From NCBI GenBank assembly GCA_003116975.1, contig BGKB01000201.1:1-64000 (forward strand): a stretch of DNA of 64,000 nt. The letters run 5' to 3'. Positions 28,934 through 38,686 of this stretch are shown piece by piece; the stretch's first letter is position 1, and each line of letters begins with the position of its first letter. The notes under the pieces were generated by a model. The model did not search any database. It was not told where the DNA came from and saw nothing but the letters and a program-made list of their open reading frames with translations. The DNA comes from Aurantiochytrium sp. KH105. Its lineage: Eukaryota > Sar > Bigyra > Thraustochytrida > Thraustochytriidae. Position numbers and translations under genes: made by a program.

Positions 28934-31900
28934 ATGTCGCGTCGCCTTAAGAGGCGGCCTTTGAGAGAAGCGTGGGAGCCAGTCTTTGCGGACGGAATTG
29001 AAAATGCAATCACATTAATGTCCGCGGGCAAAAAGGAACTAAGGTAAGCCAATGTCGACATACATTTGCGGGAGGCGAGATAGGCTGACCTTCATGCGCG
29101 TAACAATGGCTTTCTCGAATAAATGTTCGAGCATAATCCGCTGTCTTTGTTGGTAATTCTCCTCAACCTTTAAAATTCTTCGCCTCATTATCTATGATGC
29201 ATGCGCAGACTTGCTTCTATCGATATCGGCTCCGGTGGCGCAAAAAAGCTAGCAGATGCGCTTGCGGATAATAAGTCAGTGCAGATACTGGAGTAAGTAA
29301 TGATGAGGGGAGAAAGCGTCTATGCAAAGGGAAAGAGCGACTCACCAGCAAGCATGACGCAATATTCTTATCACACCAAATCAATGCACAACGCTGCCAT
29401 GAATGGTTCTTACACCACGCTATGCACGTCTTGGCTCACGAAATCGTCCACGATGCACGAGCTCAGGCTTACGTATTGCAAAATCGAAGGTGATGGCGCA
29501 AAGTCGCTAGCAGATGCGCTCGCAAAGAACACGTCTTTGCGGACGTTTGGGTAAGTTACAGTGAGGGGAATTGAGAAGGGACAAGTACCAGCGAGCACGT
29601 TGCAATAAATTATCGCATCAAACTGACGCACACCGCCGCCGTCAATGGTTCCTACATCACGCTTTGTATGTTTTGCTTCACGACGTTATTTATGTTGCAC
29701 AAGCGCAGGCTTCGGGGTGACAAAATCGGCGATAGTGGCGCAAAGGCACTGGCAGGTGCGCTCTCGAAGAACTCGTCACTGCAGACGCTGATGTAGGTGA
29801 CGGTGAAGAAAGGAGAATTGTGCGCAAGATGCAACAACGGCTGACCAGCAAGTACGTCGTAATGAACCTATTCGCTTTAAATGGATACACTCGCCTCCGT
29901 CAATGGGTTACCACCACGCTATGTTCTCTGCACTATCCTATGATGCAAAAACGCAGGCTTGTCAACTGCCGAATTGGTGTTGATGGTGCAAAGGCGCTGG
30001 CAGGTGCGCTCGTGAAAAACTCGTCGCTGCAGACGCTGGAGTAAGTAGCAGTGAGCAAAGGAAGACCGTGCGCAAGAAGCAAAAATGACTGACCAGCAAG
30101 CACGCTGCAACTACCTTTCCCCACCAAATGGATGCGCAATGCTGCCGTCGATAAATAATTCTTGCACCACGGTATGCACGTTCTGATTCATGACACTGCC
30201 CATTATGCACAAGCGCAGGCTTCAGGATAACGAGATCGGCGATGGTGGCGCAAAGGCGCTAGCAGACGCGCTTGCAAAGAACTCGTCGCTTCAGACGCTG
30301 AGGTAGGTGACGATGAAGAAAGGGAGAACTGTGCGTAAGAATCAAGAACGACTGACCAGCAAGCACGTGGCAACTTCATCTTATCGCGCCAAACGAATTC
30401 ATGACGATGCCGTCAATGATTCTGACACTGCGCTATGTTTGTTTTGATTTTTGACATTGCCCATGATGCACAAGTGCAGCCTATCTCATAACTATATCGT
30501 CGATGGCGGCGCAAAGGCGCTGGCGGATGCGCTCGCGAAGAACTCGTCGCTCCAGACGCTGGGGTAAGTATCAGCGAGGAACGAAGAATTTTGCGCAAGG
30601 AACGAGAACAACTGACCAGCAAGCAAATTGCAATAAACTTATCATATCAAACGGATGCACAACGCTGCCGCCAATCGTTCACACACCGCGATATTCCCTT
30701 TTTGATTCACGGCATTGTCCATGATGCATAAGTGCAGGCTTGAGCATAACCAAATTGGCTCGGATGGCTCAAAAGCGCTAGCATTTGCGCTCACAAAAAA
30801 CTCGTCGCTGCAGACGCTGGGGTAAGTAGCATAGAAGATAGAAGGACTGGACGCAAGGATGATAAGCATCTGACCAGCAAGCACTCTGCAATGAATTTGT
30901 CGCATGAAACGGATGCATAACCTTTGCCGTGAATGCTTTTACATCACGCTATGCACATTTTGATTCACGACATTGTCCATGCTGCACAAGTGCAGGCTTA
31001 ATACAACCAACATCGACGATGTTGGCGCAAAGGCGCTAGCGTATGCACTTGCAAAGAACCCGTCGCTGCAGACGCTGATGTAAGCGAAAGTGCGGAAAGA
31101 AGGAATGTGCGCAAGGAGTAGAGACATCTGACCAGCACGCGCTTTGCGATCTATTGCATAATGCTATTGTCGATCGATCTCACGCTACGCTATGCACGTT
31201 TACTCCAATTCATTGGTCTTGATGCACAAATACAGGCTTCGGGATAATAATATCGGTGATGATGGCGCAAAGGCGCTAGCAGATGCGCTTGCCAATAATA
31301 CGTGTCTGTTGACTTATCTTGAGTACGTGGCAAAATGACTCGGTTGCACGGCGAGGCCTGTATCCCGCTGACGTTCGCAACGCCATTCCACAGCTTGCTC
31401 GGAAACAGGATTGGCAACGCGGGAGCAGAAGCCCTAGTGACTGCTTTGAAGAGCAACGACATTCTTATAGAACTATAGTACGTTCCATGGTACTGACTCT
31501 GTGGCGGTCGATTTGTCGAAGACACCTGAATGCTCACAAGCTGAAATACCAACCAGCCTAAATACCTGGACTTTCTCAGATGGGACCCTCACTCGAATTA
31601 GTAAGCCTCGAGACGAGCTCAGGAAGGAGGCGATTAGCGGTCGCAGCACAGCCGCACATGAGGCACATGAGGCACATGAGGCACTCAAGGCTAATGGAAA
31701 GGTACGCTGGGGTCGTGCAAAGCTCATGGTCGTGGGCAAGGTCGCCGCAGGCAAGACATCAACGATCCGTACGCTTTTAAGTCAACCGTATAATCCTGAT
31801 CACGACTCTACAATTGGTGTGGAACTCAAGTTGACGCACACGCGTGACTGGAAAGAGCGCAAATGTTACGGGGATGCTGATCTTGGCGAGCAAATTGCAA

Positions 31901-34341
31901 AGTATGTGCACCGTCAGCTGGCCATTGTCAAGATTCGCCTTAAGCGTCTGTCGGATGGTGATCTGCGACACCCTACACCTCCTCGCATGTCCACCTCGAG
32001 TAGTGCATCGAACGTATCGTTTGACGAAAGGGAGATTGCCAAAGCCGTGAGTACACCGCTTCGTCTCCATATAAAGAAACAAGCCGACAAGCCAGACGAG
32101 GAGATTAGCTTCACGATCTGGGATTATGGTGGGCAGGAAGTCTTCTACGCCCTACACCATCTGTTCTTGACGCAATACGGCGTCTACGTGCTGGTTTTCG
32201 ACATGCGCGAGGTGCTAGGCAAGAAGCGTTTCAAAGAAAGGCTCGACGAGAGAGAGTACGCGAAGCTTGCCTCGCAAGAGGATTCTTTGGAGACGTTTCG
32301 CTTCTGGATCGACTCCATTCGTCTACACGCACCGGATGCCAATATTGCACTTGTGGGGACATATCTTGACCAGGTACCGGACTCTGAGGAGCACGAGGAG
32401 ATCGAATACACCTTAGAAACGGAGGTGCTGAGACGTTGCGGCGTAAAGTCCGTCGTGCTGCTGAATGATGAAGCACAACTCTGGTTTTTCCCGATCGACA
32501 ACGCTGACCGGGATTACACGAACAATCGGGCCAGGGCGCTTCGCGAGTCACTTTCAAAGGCTGTTATTGACAAAGACTTTGTCAAGGAGAAGGTCCCATT
32601 GCGGTGGTCCTACTGCTTGGAAAAGCTCCTTTCGCAAGACAAGGATTACTTGTTGCTAAATGAGGTAGAGAAGCTGGCAACAACAGAGTGCCACATTTCG
32701 AAAGAAGACGTGTTCAAGATGCTCAAGTACATGCACGAACTCGGCGTGCTGGTGCACCTGACGACAGGCCAAGATGACGTGCTGCGACAGATTGTCGTGA
32801 TCCGGCCGCAGTGGCTCTTGAAAAACCTATCGCGTGTCATCTGCGACTCAAGCATGAACCATATGCATAGGCACAAGAAGAAGCTGTTGCATCAAGGGAA
32901 ACTGCCGAGGAAATTAAGAGATTCGCTCGATAACTGGTCAGAACGAGGAGTTTCCAGTCGGGATCTACTAGAGTGGCTATGGCAAGGGCAACCGGTCGAT
33001 TACCTTGTCGAGCTAATGCACGCAATGCTGTTGGCATGCCCGAGTCCTTGGATCAATGATGCCGACGAGGAAGGCGCACTTTTGATTCCGAGCCTTTTGC
33101 AACCAGTGAAGGATGATGTAAGGACAGAGGCACTTTGCGGCCTGGGCGAGCAACGCGCTTTGGCTTACATCGAGTTCGAAGTCCTCCCCAAAGGCGTGTT
33201 CCAACGCTTCATTGCCAGTCTCATACAGAGTTTGCCGGGTCTCGTGGGCGTGAGAAATGGTGTCGTATTCTCAAACTTTGCGAGAATTGCCTTTGACAAT
33301 GTGGACGTGATTCTGGAAACGGAAGCAAGTGGCAGGCGGGTGATGCTTCACTTCAAGAAACCCGCGAATAAAAGTCTGAAGAGTCACGTCAAGATTCTCC
33401 AGCATTGTCTCGATAGCATCGACGCGTCTTTCATGAGGGGAAATCTCGGACCAAAACTCTTTCTCAGCTCTGACGGCTCCGATAGCGGAGATGCATGTGC
33501 TTCTGTCGACGCATTTGCAGATGCAACAAACAACGAGGTTCCCTCATTGCAACGGGGAAAACGGCTTTCTTTGGCACTGTTCTCGCCATTTGTGGAGGAT
33601 GGTGAGGCCGCGCGAGGTTTGCATTCATCCGACACTAGCGACCCCAAGCCTTTCGATGTCTTCTTGTCGCATGCCTGGGGTGAGAACAAGGGGGTCCATG
33701 AAAAGGTGAAGTCCATCGCGGGTGCACTTGAGAGTCGCGGAATCCGCTGTTGGCTCGATGAGAAAGACATTGGCACAGAGATTCTCGATTCGATGGCAGA
33801 TGGCATTGACCGGTGTAAAGCGATCGCGGTCTTCGTGACCCAAGAGTACATGAGGAAGGTCAATAAAGGGAGGACAGAGTTCGACAACTGTCGAGACGAG
33901 TTCTGTTATGCTCTTCAGCGTGTAAAGCCGGCGGGTATGATTCCTTGTGTCTTGGAAAAAGAGATGGTGGACATGGGCACGTGGGAGGGGCGTTTCGGGA
34001 TGTCATGGAGTGGCAATCCATTGTATGTTCGAATGCTAAACGGGGGCCAGCCAGACGAGGTGGATGCTCTTGCATGTTCAATCAGACAGGTCATTGGCTT
34101 GCAAGAGGAAGCAATGGAGCCTTTAAGAGCAGAAACAAGTGAGAAGGAGGAGGCCGAGGAAGCTGAGAAGACGTCGATAACGACAGGTATGGCAGTCACG
34201 AGGCCAGCCGCATCAAGCATATGTAATGACAATAGCGGGAGCAACGTCAAGTCAGCAGAGATGGAGAACGATGACGAGGATGACGAGCAGAGAGAGCTCT
34301 GGAGCACGTGGAAAGCGGGGAAGAGCTATACAAGAAGATGA
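28934..34341 (+). CDS. LRR-Roc-COR-TIR protein (12 exons)
   Basis: My model has exons 28934-29043, 29209-29292, 29467-29550, 29709-29792, 29957-30040, 30219-30302, 30480-30563, 30738-30821, 30996-31079, 31236-31322, 31394-31477 and 31557-34341. All introns are GT-AG and phase 2; the total is 1246 codons (1245 residues). Exons 2-11 each encode one 28-29-residue ribonuclease-inhibitor-type LRR (GAKALADALAKNSSLQTL). Exon 12 holds a Roc GTPase (P-loop GKVAAGKT at about 378-385, switch motif WDYGGQE with Asp about 507), a COR region, and a C-terminal TIR domain starting FDVFLSHAW near 1018, with a candidate catalytic Glu at about 1099 in NCRDEF, about 81 residues into the domain as in NADase TIRs. 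Roc-COR is a GTP-dependent dimerisation module; LRR plus TIR suggests a sensor-effector immune or stress protein. Function is inference. Confidence 0.88.
29209..31477 (+). repeat. Tandem array of LRR exon plus intron units
   Basis: Within the Roc-COR gene, ten consecutive exons of 84 bp (one of 87 bp) recur with acceptors at 29209, 29467, 29709, 29957, 30219, 30480, 30738, 30996, 31236 and 31394. From exon 3 to exon 10 the spacing is 240-262 bp and the introns themselves are homologous: most carry (G)ACCAGCAAGCACG, a GCATCAAA/CACCAAA-like block and ATGCACAAG(C/T)GCAG at the acceptor. The unit duplicated was therefore exon plus intron. Every boundary splits a codon after its second base, so units can be gained or lost without breaking the frame. 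Confidence 0.85.
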
Positions 34342-34626
34342 CCCCTGTGCAACAGTGACAGTGACAACGGTGAAGAGAAGTAGAGTAAGGCGCAGCAAAA
34401 CCGAAAGGGAAAACGGGAGTGAAGACGAGAAATGTGATGTTTTGAAAAAGGGATGACGAAAAATCATATTTATCAATCATCCATCTTGCGTTTCCAAGAT
34501 GTTTTGTTCTTGGCGGCTGATAGCGGCTTAAGAGTGCCAAGTGCTGGCGCAAGTTCATGTCAATCAACTTTCGAAGCTTTCTCTTTTTTTTTTTTTTCCA
34601 ATACTTGTACAAAATGTCGTAATTTC

Positions 34627-35286
34627 TCAAGCACGAGTTGGCTTTGTTCCTTCACCGCCAGTATTCAGTTTCAGATTGAAGCCTCGAGTCAGTTCTTTAA
34701 TCTTGTCGACAACTTCGGCGTCTAGCGGCTGTGCCGCGAATGGCGTTGGCTGACTTGCAGCAGCGCTGAGGGTGTCACTTTGCTTGTCCTTCTCCAAGGC
34801 TCCGTCCACTTGTGCAGCTTGCTCTTGGTCCTTTTCATCTGGTGGAGGGAGGTTGAGTTCGGCCTCAAGTTCCGCCATGGGTCTTGCGTTGATGGTGTAT
34901 GCATACTCGGCCTCTAGCGATTGAAGTGCGACACTCGCGAGGTCGCGATCGTCGCTGGTGATCCCAACGTTGTCGCTATAGAAATTGTTTTCATCATCAT
35001 CATCACCATTCTCGTTCTCGCTGTCGCTCAACGAATCTGAAAGCGCTACGTATCCTTGGTGAGGGTCCTTGTCGTCGTTGTCGTCGTCGTCGTCGTCGTT
35101 GTTATCGTCGTCTGAGATAGAGCTGAGCGCATCGTTGTCCGTGATATCGATGCCAGTCGGGGTCCACGAAGAGTCTTCAGCAGCGCCTGCTCCCTGGTCT
35201 TCGTCACCCTGCGCTGTCAGGCCCAGCGGCCCTACTCGGCGGATCCCCTCGTTCGCGAGCTCGCGCGCCTCATGGTCAGCAGGCAT
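34627..35286 (-). CDS. Unrecognised acidic protein
   Basis: 219 residues from the Met starting MPADHEARELANEG; the frame is open upstream but would overlap the promoter of the divergent neighbour. A central Asp/Asn run (residues about 50-75) is followed by a conserved-looking block, HQGYVALSDSLSDSE, a helix (LASVALQSLEAEYAYTINA, MAELEAELNLPPP) and a C-terminal helix (DAEVVDKIKELTRGFNLKL). No membrane segment or enzyme motif is visible. I do not recognise the family. Composition suggests a soluble regulatory protein. The start codon lies about 115 bases from the divergent gene at 35402, suggesting a shared promoter. Confidence 0.6.
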   Translation of the reverse strand: MPADHEARELANEGIRRVGPLGLTAQGDEDQGAGAAEDSSWTPTGIDITDNDALSSISDDDNNDDDDDDNDDKDPHQGYVALSDSLSDSENENGDDDDENNFYSDNVGITSDDRDLASVALQSLEAEYAYTINARPMAELEAELNLPPPDEKDQEQAAQVDGALEKDKQSDTLSAAASQPTPFAAQPLDAEVVDKIKELTRGFNLKLNTGGEGTKPTRA

Positions 35287-35401
35287 TTTCAGTCGCCTGT
35301 CTTCTGGAGATTGACAGTGAGATTGTGTTTGGCTTGGCCCCGAAAGCTGCGATCGTCTTTCTTTTTTCCTTTTTGAGCGCCTTCGCAAGCAATGCCACAA
35401 C

Positions 35402-36013
35402 ATGAGACGCGTACAGCAAAAGAAACCTCTTAGGGAACCGAACAATGACCCGCACTGTGACAAGTACATTTCGCTTCGAGACACACCTTGGGACCCTTTG
35501 ACCGAAGGGTCAGAATTGAGATCGCTCACGGCTCGTATCGACGACGATAGCGTTAATCCCGCAATCGCGTCAAGAACGCTTACAGAGTTTTACACAAGGC
35601 GCGGCGGAAGAATCGTCTACGCTTGGCGCAACATCAGTCAAGAACTCTGCAAATGTACTGGCATCTTACGGTCTCCCAAGTCTCTAGCTCTCCAATATTG
35701 GCGCAACGAAAGATGGACGCAAGACATGGACTCCAAGCTTCGCGCACATGTAGCCAAGAAGCTCTGGACGCAGCCTTCCCAAGTCGTGCAGACAGACCAC
35801 TCATCCTGGGAGGAGCTCCGTTTGAACCCCGAATTCGAAACGACAAATGGGACCGATCTCAAACGTAGAGCTGCAAGTATCGGTGCCTTTGACTGGTGGA
35901 TGGAAGCGAAGAGCTTTACAAAAGGTCATAAACGTTCTCGAGCTGACGTAAACGAGAGCCAACAGTCTACAATTGACTCAAATCGCAAGCAGAATAAATC
36001 GATCCATGTTTGA
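35402..36013 (+). CDS. Unrecognised basic protein with Myb/SANT-like pattern
   Basis: 203 residues, single exon. The centre contains FYTRRGGRIVYAWRNIS, then RSPKSLALQYWRNERW, then DMDSKLRAHVAKKLW. The regular spacing of tryptophans and the basic helices recall Myb/SANT-like DNA-binding domains, but I cannot assign one with certainty. The C-terminus is basic and polar (KGHKRSRADVNE). It is transcribed divergently from the acidic gene at 34627-35286. It lies at the left border of a region with broken mobile- or virus-type genes, so it might be a domesticated or element-borne gene. Confidence 0.5.
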   Translation: MRRVQQKKPLREPNNDPHCDKYISLRDTPWDPLTEGSELRSLTARIDDDSVNPAIASRTLTEFYTRRGGRIVYAWRNISQELCKCTGILRSPKSLALQYWRNERWTQDMDSKLRAHVAKKLWTQPSQVVQTDHSSWEELRLNPEFETTNGTDLKRRAASIGAFDWWMEAKSFTKGHKRSRADVNESQQSTIDSNRKQNKSIHV

Positions 36014-36204
36014 GTACGTATGAATTACTCGATATTATGAATTCGTGAACTCAGACCTGAAAGTCTCCTGTACTCCAAGGTGACCTACAACAACAATGTT
36101 ACGGCAGATAAGCCTTGGAACTTCCGAATCACAGGTCGGCAGCAGTCCCGAAATTGCCGAACCAAAACCAAGTAAAGGTACAACACTATTTTACGACTAA
36201 GACC

Positions 36205-37218
36205 ATGAGCGCCATTGCCACTTCAGTTTCCAGTAGCTCGACTCAAGTCGTACAATCAACACCTGCACCTTCGGCACTCAATGCACTTCTCGATGAAGTG
36301 CTGGAAGAGGTTGCCGACCTGCACGAGATCGATGACATGGAGGCCTCCGCAAGCTCGCCACCATCTACTTCGAGAGTGCCGACAAAGAAGGTTTCATCTT
36401 CAACTTCGACGAGGTACGGCCCCATGCCGGGTACGCTCGCAAGGACAAGGCCAAGCGCGCCATCGTCGGCGACAGGGACAGAGGGGGCAATGCAGGAGGA
36501 CTTCGCCGGGACATCGACGTCCAAATCTCGGTGAAACCATCTCCCCCGAGTAGTGAAGCGAGTTCATCCCGTGGTCAACATGGTGGCCAAAACCGCGAGC
36601 AAATCCTCCTGACGCACCGGGGATTCTCATTCTGCTACTCCGCGCGTACCCTCTAGGGTATGATGGTGCGGGACTTCGTGATCTTCCTGGTCAAGGGGGT
36701 GCGCAAGCTGCAGAAGGCACCGGACGCCGGCGAGATGGCGCTTGTGCGGAGAGAGCATCGCCGCCAACCGGTGCCATTGCAACTGGAGGCCTCGGCTCGA
36801 GAGCGCATCAAGACATGCGAGCTTACCAAGGCGGTCAGTTCAAAGCTTTGTGCACCGGGCAAGCGCATGGGACCCCTCATCCCGTTTGTGCATGCTCCGA
36901 TCAATGAAGCGGTGATGGGCGTTAACAAGACGCAAATTGCGGAGTCAAACGGAATTAAGCGGAGCAGTGTCGTTCCCCGCGATTACATGAAGGACGCACA
37001 ACAGAGCCAGACGTCTGTGTTCCTGGCACTTGTCAATAGCTTTGACGATCCTGGACAGATGTGCCCTGAATTGCTCCACGCCACGCAAGAGTTTACCACA
37101 AGCGCAATTGGATAGTTCGTGCGGTACAATCCGGGCGAAGTGCCAACTAAAAACATGACGCTTAAGCGTGTGCGTGGCACGGTCGCGCTCATCGAGGACG
37201 CAAGTCCTTCGCCAACAC
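36205..37218 (+). pseudogene. Broken BRO/phage-antirepressor-like gene
   Basis: A coding-quality frame starts at ATG 36205 and shifts by one near 36335-36350. It continues through KEGFIFNFDEVRPHAGYARK (about 36400) and LTHRGFSFCYSARTL, meets an in-frame TAG at 36654-36656, and runs on to a stop at 37113-37115 with remnants to about 37218. The pattern of an aromatic strand, a D(E)V helix and LGY-like segment, then a T-x-x-G block and an R-x-F...VRK helix, resembles the BRO-N/antirepressor N-domain. Later IPFVHAPINEAVMGVNK recalls a C-terminal module of the same proteins. Such genes occur in large DNA viruses, phages and transposons. With a frameshift and a stop it is probably dead. The family call is by eye and tentative. 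Confidence 0.45.
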
Positions 37219-37734
37219 GGGTATGTCGCCGCGAATTGCGTGACTAACTAATAAACAGTTACTCTTTTTAACACGGAGTTCGCGAGAGAAATGTACCAAA
37301 AACAGCAGGCCAATCGGCACCTGGACCCCTCCGGCTTTGATTTTTTTTTCGAATCGGTTGGTCGACCGTTCGCCCACCGGCGAGAAACGTCGATTGCCGC
37401 AGTCTTGGTCTACAAAGTCAACTCGTTGCAAACTTAGACCCGGGCGCACCGGGGGGCCCTATAAAATATATGGGCAGGCGGGCGCGTGAAGGGCGGAGCA
37501 GAACGGGGAGGGGNGGAGCAAATGGGGCGCCACTGAGGCCGCGTTGACCGCGCTCGGAGGGCCGAAGCCAAGCAAGTTTCTCCAGGACAAGACCATCATC
37601 AACAAGTGGGCACAGATGCGAAGAGCTCGGTAATCCGCTGACCATGGACAAGCAACGCAAAGCAGCACGCAAAGCAGCACGTGAAGCAGCACGCAAAGAA
37701 GCACGCAAATCATCACGCAAGCAGAGCGTGCTCC

Positions 37735-37972
37735 CAAGCGGAAGCGCCACCGACTGGACCCGCGCTACGTCGCGACGCTCCAAGAAGCCCTCGAGCAGTC
37801 CTCGACCACGATGGATGCCGTCCACTTCTTCCGCGAGAAGTGGGGCCAGACCGAGGCAGACTGGAGTACGATGCCAGGCGACAAGCCGGCTTCGTTCCCG
37901 GACGACAAGCAGCTCAAGACCAAGCTCGTCAACATGAAGCAAACCCTCAAGAAGCAGAGGTCGGAGGTTTGA
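37735..37972 (+). pseudogene. Orphan coding-like fragment
   Basis: A plus-strand frame without a start codon reads APKRKRHRLDPRYVATLQEA, then AVHFFREKWGQTEADW, and ends KKQRSEV before a stop. Its mix of Trp, Lys and amphipathic helices looks protein-like, whereas the ATG-started frames over the same bases are low-complexity. It may be the tail of a decayed element gene. Confidence 0.3.
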
Positions 37973-38464
37973 CGACTTGCTGACCCCAGACGTAACGATA
38001 AAGAAAGATCATTCCGATGCATTTGCGCCAAACCAACTCTTCTTCCCCGTCCATGCAGCACGTCCATGGCCTTGTCACGCCCTCCACGCCTCCGCAAGGC
38101 CCGCACGCCCGCCCAGGGCCTCGCAGGTCCCGGTTCTGCCTGCTTGTTCCCTATGATGCTTGCTGATGATTAGCTGCTGATTAGGTCTTTGCCGGGCCGA
38201 AGCAACTTTGCAGGGACGGCCCGCACGCCCGCGCCCTTCCGGCCGGCGTCCTCCCCCGGGGGCGCGCGCACGCTGCCGCGGCCGCGCGCCGATCGAAGCA
38301 AAGCCGGACAGGGCTGATGCCCAGAACCCCTGGCAACAAGGAGAGGTCAGATGGCACTTTACTCGCGAACTCCGTGTTAATTTAATTTAAAAACTATGAC
38401 TTCAAAAGGCACGTGCTGGCAGTGCGCACTTACCGGAATGAGTAGCGCGCACAGTGTGTGACCT

Positions 38465-38497
38465 AAACCTAACCTTGAAGGAAGAACCAAACCTAAC
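38465..38497 (+). promoter_or_regulatory. Two AAACCTAAC motifs upstream of the nuclease-kinase gene
   Basis: AAACCTAAC occurs at 38465-38473 and 38489-38497, about 190-220 bases before the start codon at 38687. The same 9-mer occurs three times upstream of ribosomal protein L4 (51092-51176). It resembles the plant telo-box AAACCCTAA, a promoter element of translation genes. The regulatory role is inference. Confidence 0.35.
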
Positions 38498-38686
38498 CCC
38501 GTAGAGGCTGCTTTCAAGCCCAGCATCGAGTAAAACAGGGCAGGTCAGCAGAACCCGATCGAGCGAGGGAAAGCGTGTCGGTGCGCAAGTGACAACGCAC
38601 CGGGCGGGAGGAGTGGTGCTACAGCGAACCAAGCGTTGTGCGGGGACGGGCGCGCGGCTGCAGCCGCACTACCACGACGTGAAACC

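Larger units (their letters stand above)
36014..38686. other. Gene-poor accessory region with broken frames and an assembly N
   Basis: Besides the BRO-like remnant, this stretch has no intact gene. A lysine/arginine-rich run from a CAAAGCAGCACG repeat lies at 37655-37720. An N at 37514 marks uncertainty beside GGGGAGGGG. Two copies of AAACCTAAC lie at 38465-38497, close to the next gene. The mixture suggests decayed mobile DNA. Confidence 0.5.

Noticed and set aside
29209-31477. Regular 84-bp repeats with spacers as a CRISPR-like array
   Set aside because: Repeats encode in-frame LRRs with GT-AG boundaries and phase 2, and the spacers are homologous introns, not unique spacers.
31501-31556. 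Start of the Roc-COR-TIR protein at 31501
   Set aside because: That frame begins with GTG, not ATG; the acceptor after 31556 matches the phase of the preceding LRR exon exactly.
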